The notes beneath the pieces were generated by a model. That model had not been told where the DNA came from, did no database searches, and was given only the letters and a program-made list of their open reading frames with translations. A DNA stretch of 5,729 nucleotides from positions 1 through 5,729 of the forward strand of contig JAAZCB010000535.1 in the NCBI GenBank assembly GCA_012513545.1, written 5' to 3'. The stretch is from Clostridiaceae bacterium. Its GTDB lineage: Bacteria > Bacillota_A > Clostridia > Acetivibrionales > Acetivibrionaceae. Of this stretch, positions 5,581-5,729 are shown piece by piece (positions within the stretch are counted from its first letter, which is position 1; each line of letters opens with the position of its first letter). A program made the position numbers and the translations under genes.

Positions 5581-5729
5581 TGTAGATAATGGAAAGTAAA
5601 TTAAGACCAGCTAGTTAAAGTCAATAGTTTTTTATAAAAATTTTAAATTTTTGACTAAATAAAATTGGGTGCAGCAAACAAGCCCAAACGAGAGCCGAAC
5701 ATTGACAATTTTATAGCTATTAAACTTAA
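5581..5729 (+). other. Leader region downstream of the divergent promoter, no gene visible
   Basis: Very AT-rich. The first ATG (5589) opens only a 9-codon frame. Inverted AGTCAA (5619-5624)/TTGACT (5651-5656) and TTGGG/CCCAA pairs are present, but no convincing ribosome binding site with an ORF appears before the window ends. It may be a long leader or small-RNA start. Confidence 0.4.

Noticed and set aside
5703..5729. Second TTGACA near the window end
   Set aside because: The -10 position falls at the window end and shows no TATAAT-like hexamer.
1..5729. CRISPR array, tRNA or rRNA gene, insertion sequence
   Set aside because: No regularly spaced repeats, no cloverleaf-like segment, and no transposase or terminal inverted repeats were seen on reading both strands.

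Overview
The window looks like a piece of a Firmicutes (probably clostridial) chromosome or integrated element. Evidence: it is AT-rich, has strong purine-rich ribosome binding sites (GGAGGTG, GAGAGGAGG, GGGAGG), two near-consensus sigma-A-type promoters, and protein families common in Clostridia. No 16S, tRNA or housekeeping gene is present, so a finer assignment is not possible. It reads as an accessory or defence island: decayed genes flank a compact, apparently intact operon.

Left part (1-1739): a truncated, frameshifted remnant of a superfamily 1 (UPF1/DNA2/NAM7-like) helicase that keeps motifs II-VI but has lost the N-terminal Walker A half. Next is about 330 bases with no convincing gene. 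Then comes a second broken gene with a charged coiled-coil segment and a conserved-looking C-terminal domain. Its reading frame is broken by an inferred 1-nt loss in an A run and by an exact 10-bp tandem duplication.

Centre (1883-4994): a four-gene plus-strand operon with a near-ideal promoter (TTGACT-17-TATAAT). The promoter is embedded in a long imperfect inverted repeat that looks like an autoregulatory operator. The genes are an AbiEi-type antitoxin/repressor, an AbiEii-type nucleotidyltransferase toxin (ATGA start/stop overlap), a stand-alone SpoT/MESH1-like HD hydrolase with a C-terminal extension, and a protein resembling the alpha/alpha-toroid (squalene cyclase/prenyltransferase-like) fold. 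Gaps are 27 and 29 bp. A 22-bp perfect hairpin starts in the last stop codon and closes the operon. The first pair is a recognisable type IV toxin-antitoxin (AbiE) module; the two added genes make the unit unusual.

Right part (4995-5729): a convergent minus-strand XRE-type helix-turn-helix regulator whose N-terminal helix-turn-helix is split by a single-base frameshift. Repeated CCTATA/TATAGG motifs lie around its start. A divergent plus-strand promoter (TTGACA-17-TATACT) points out of the window, and no gene is visible downstream of it before the window ends.

Working model (inference): AbiEi represses the operon, AbiEii attacks a nucleic-acid target (characterised relatives modify tRNA 3' ends), and the HD hydrolase may act on alarmones or pyrophosphorylated tRNA ends. 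The toroid protein has no assigned role.
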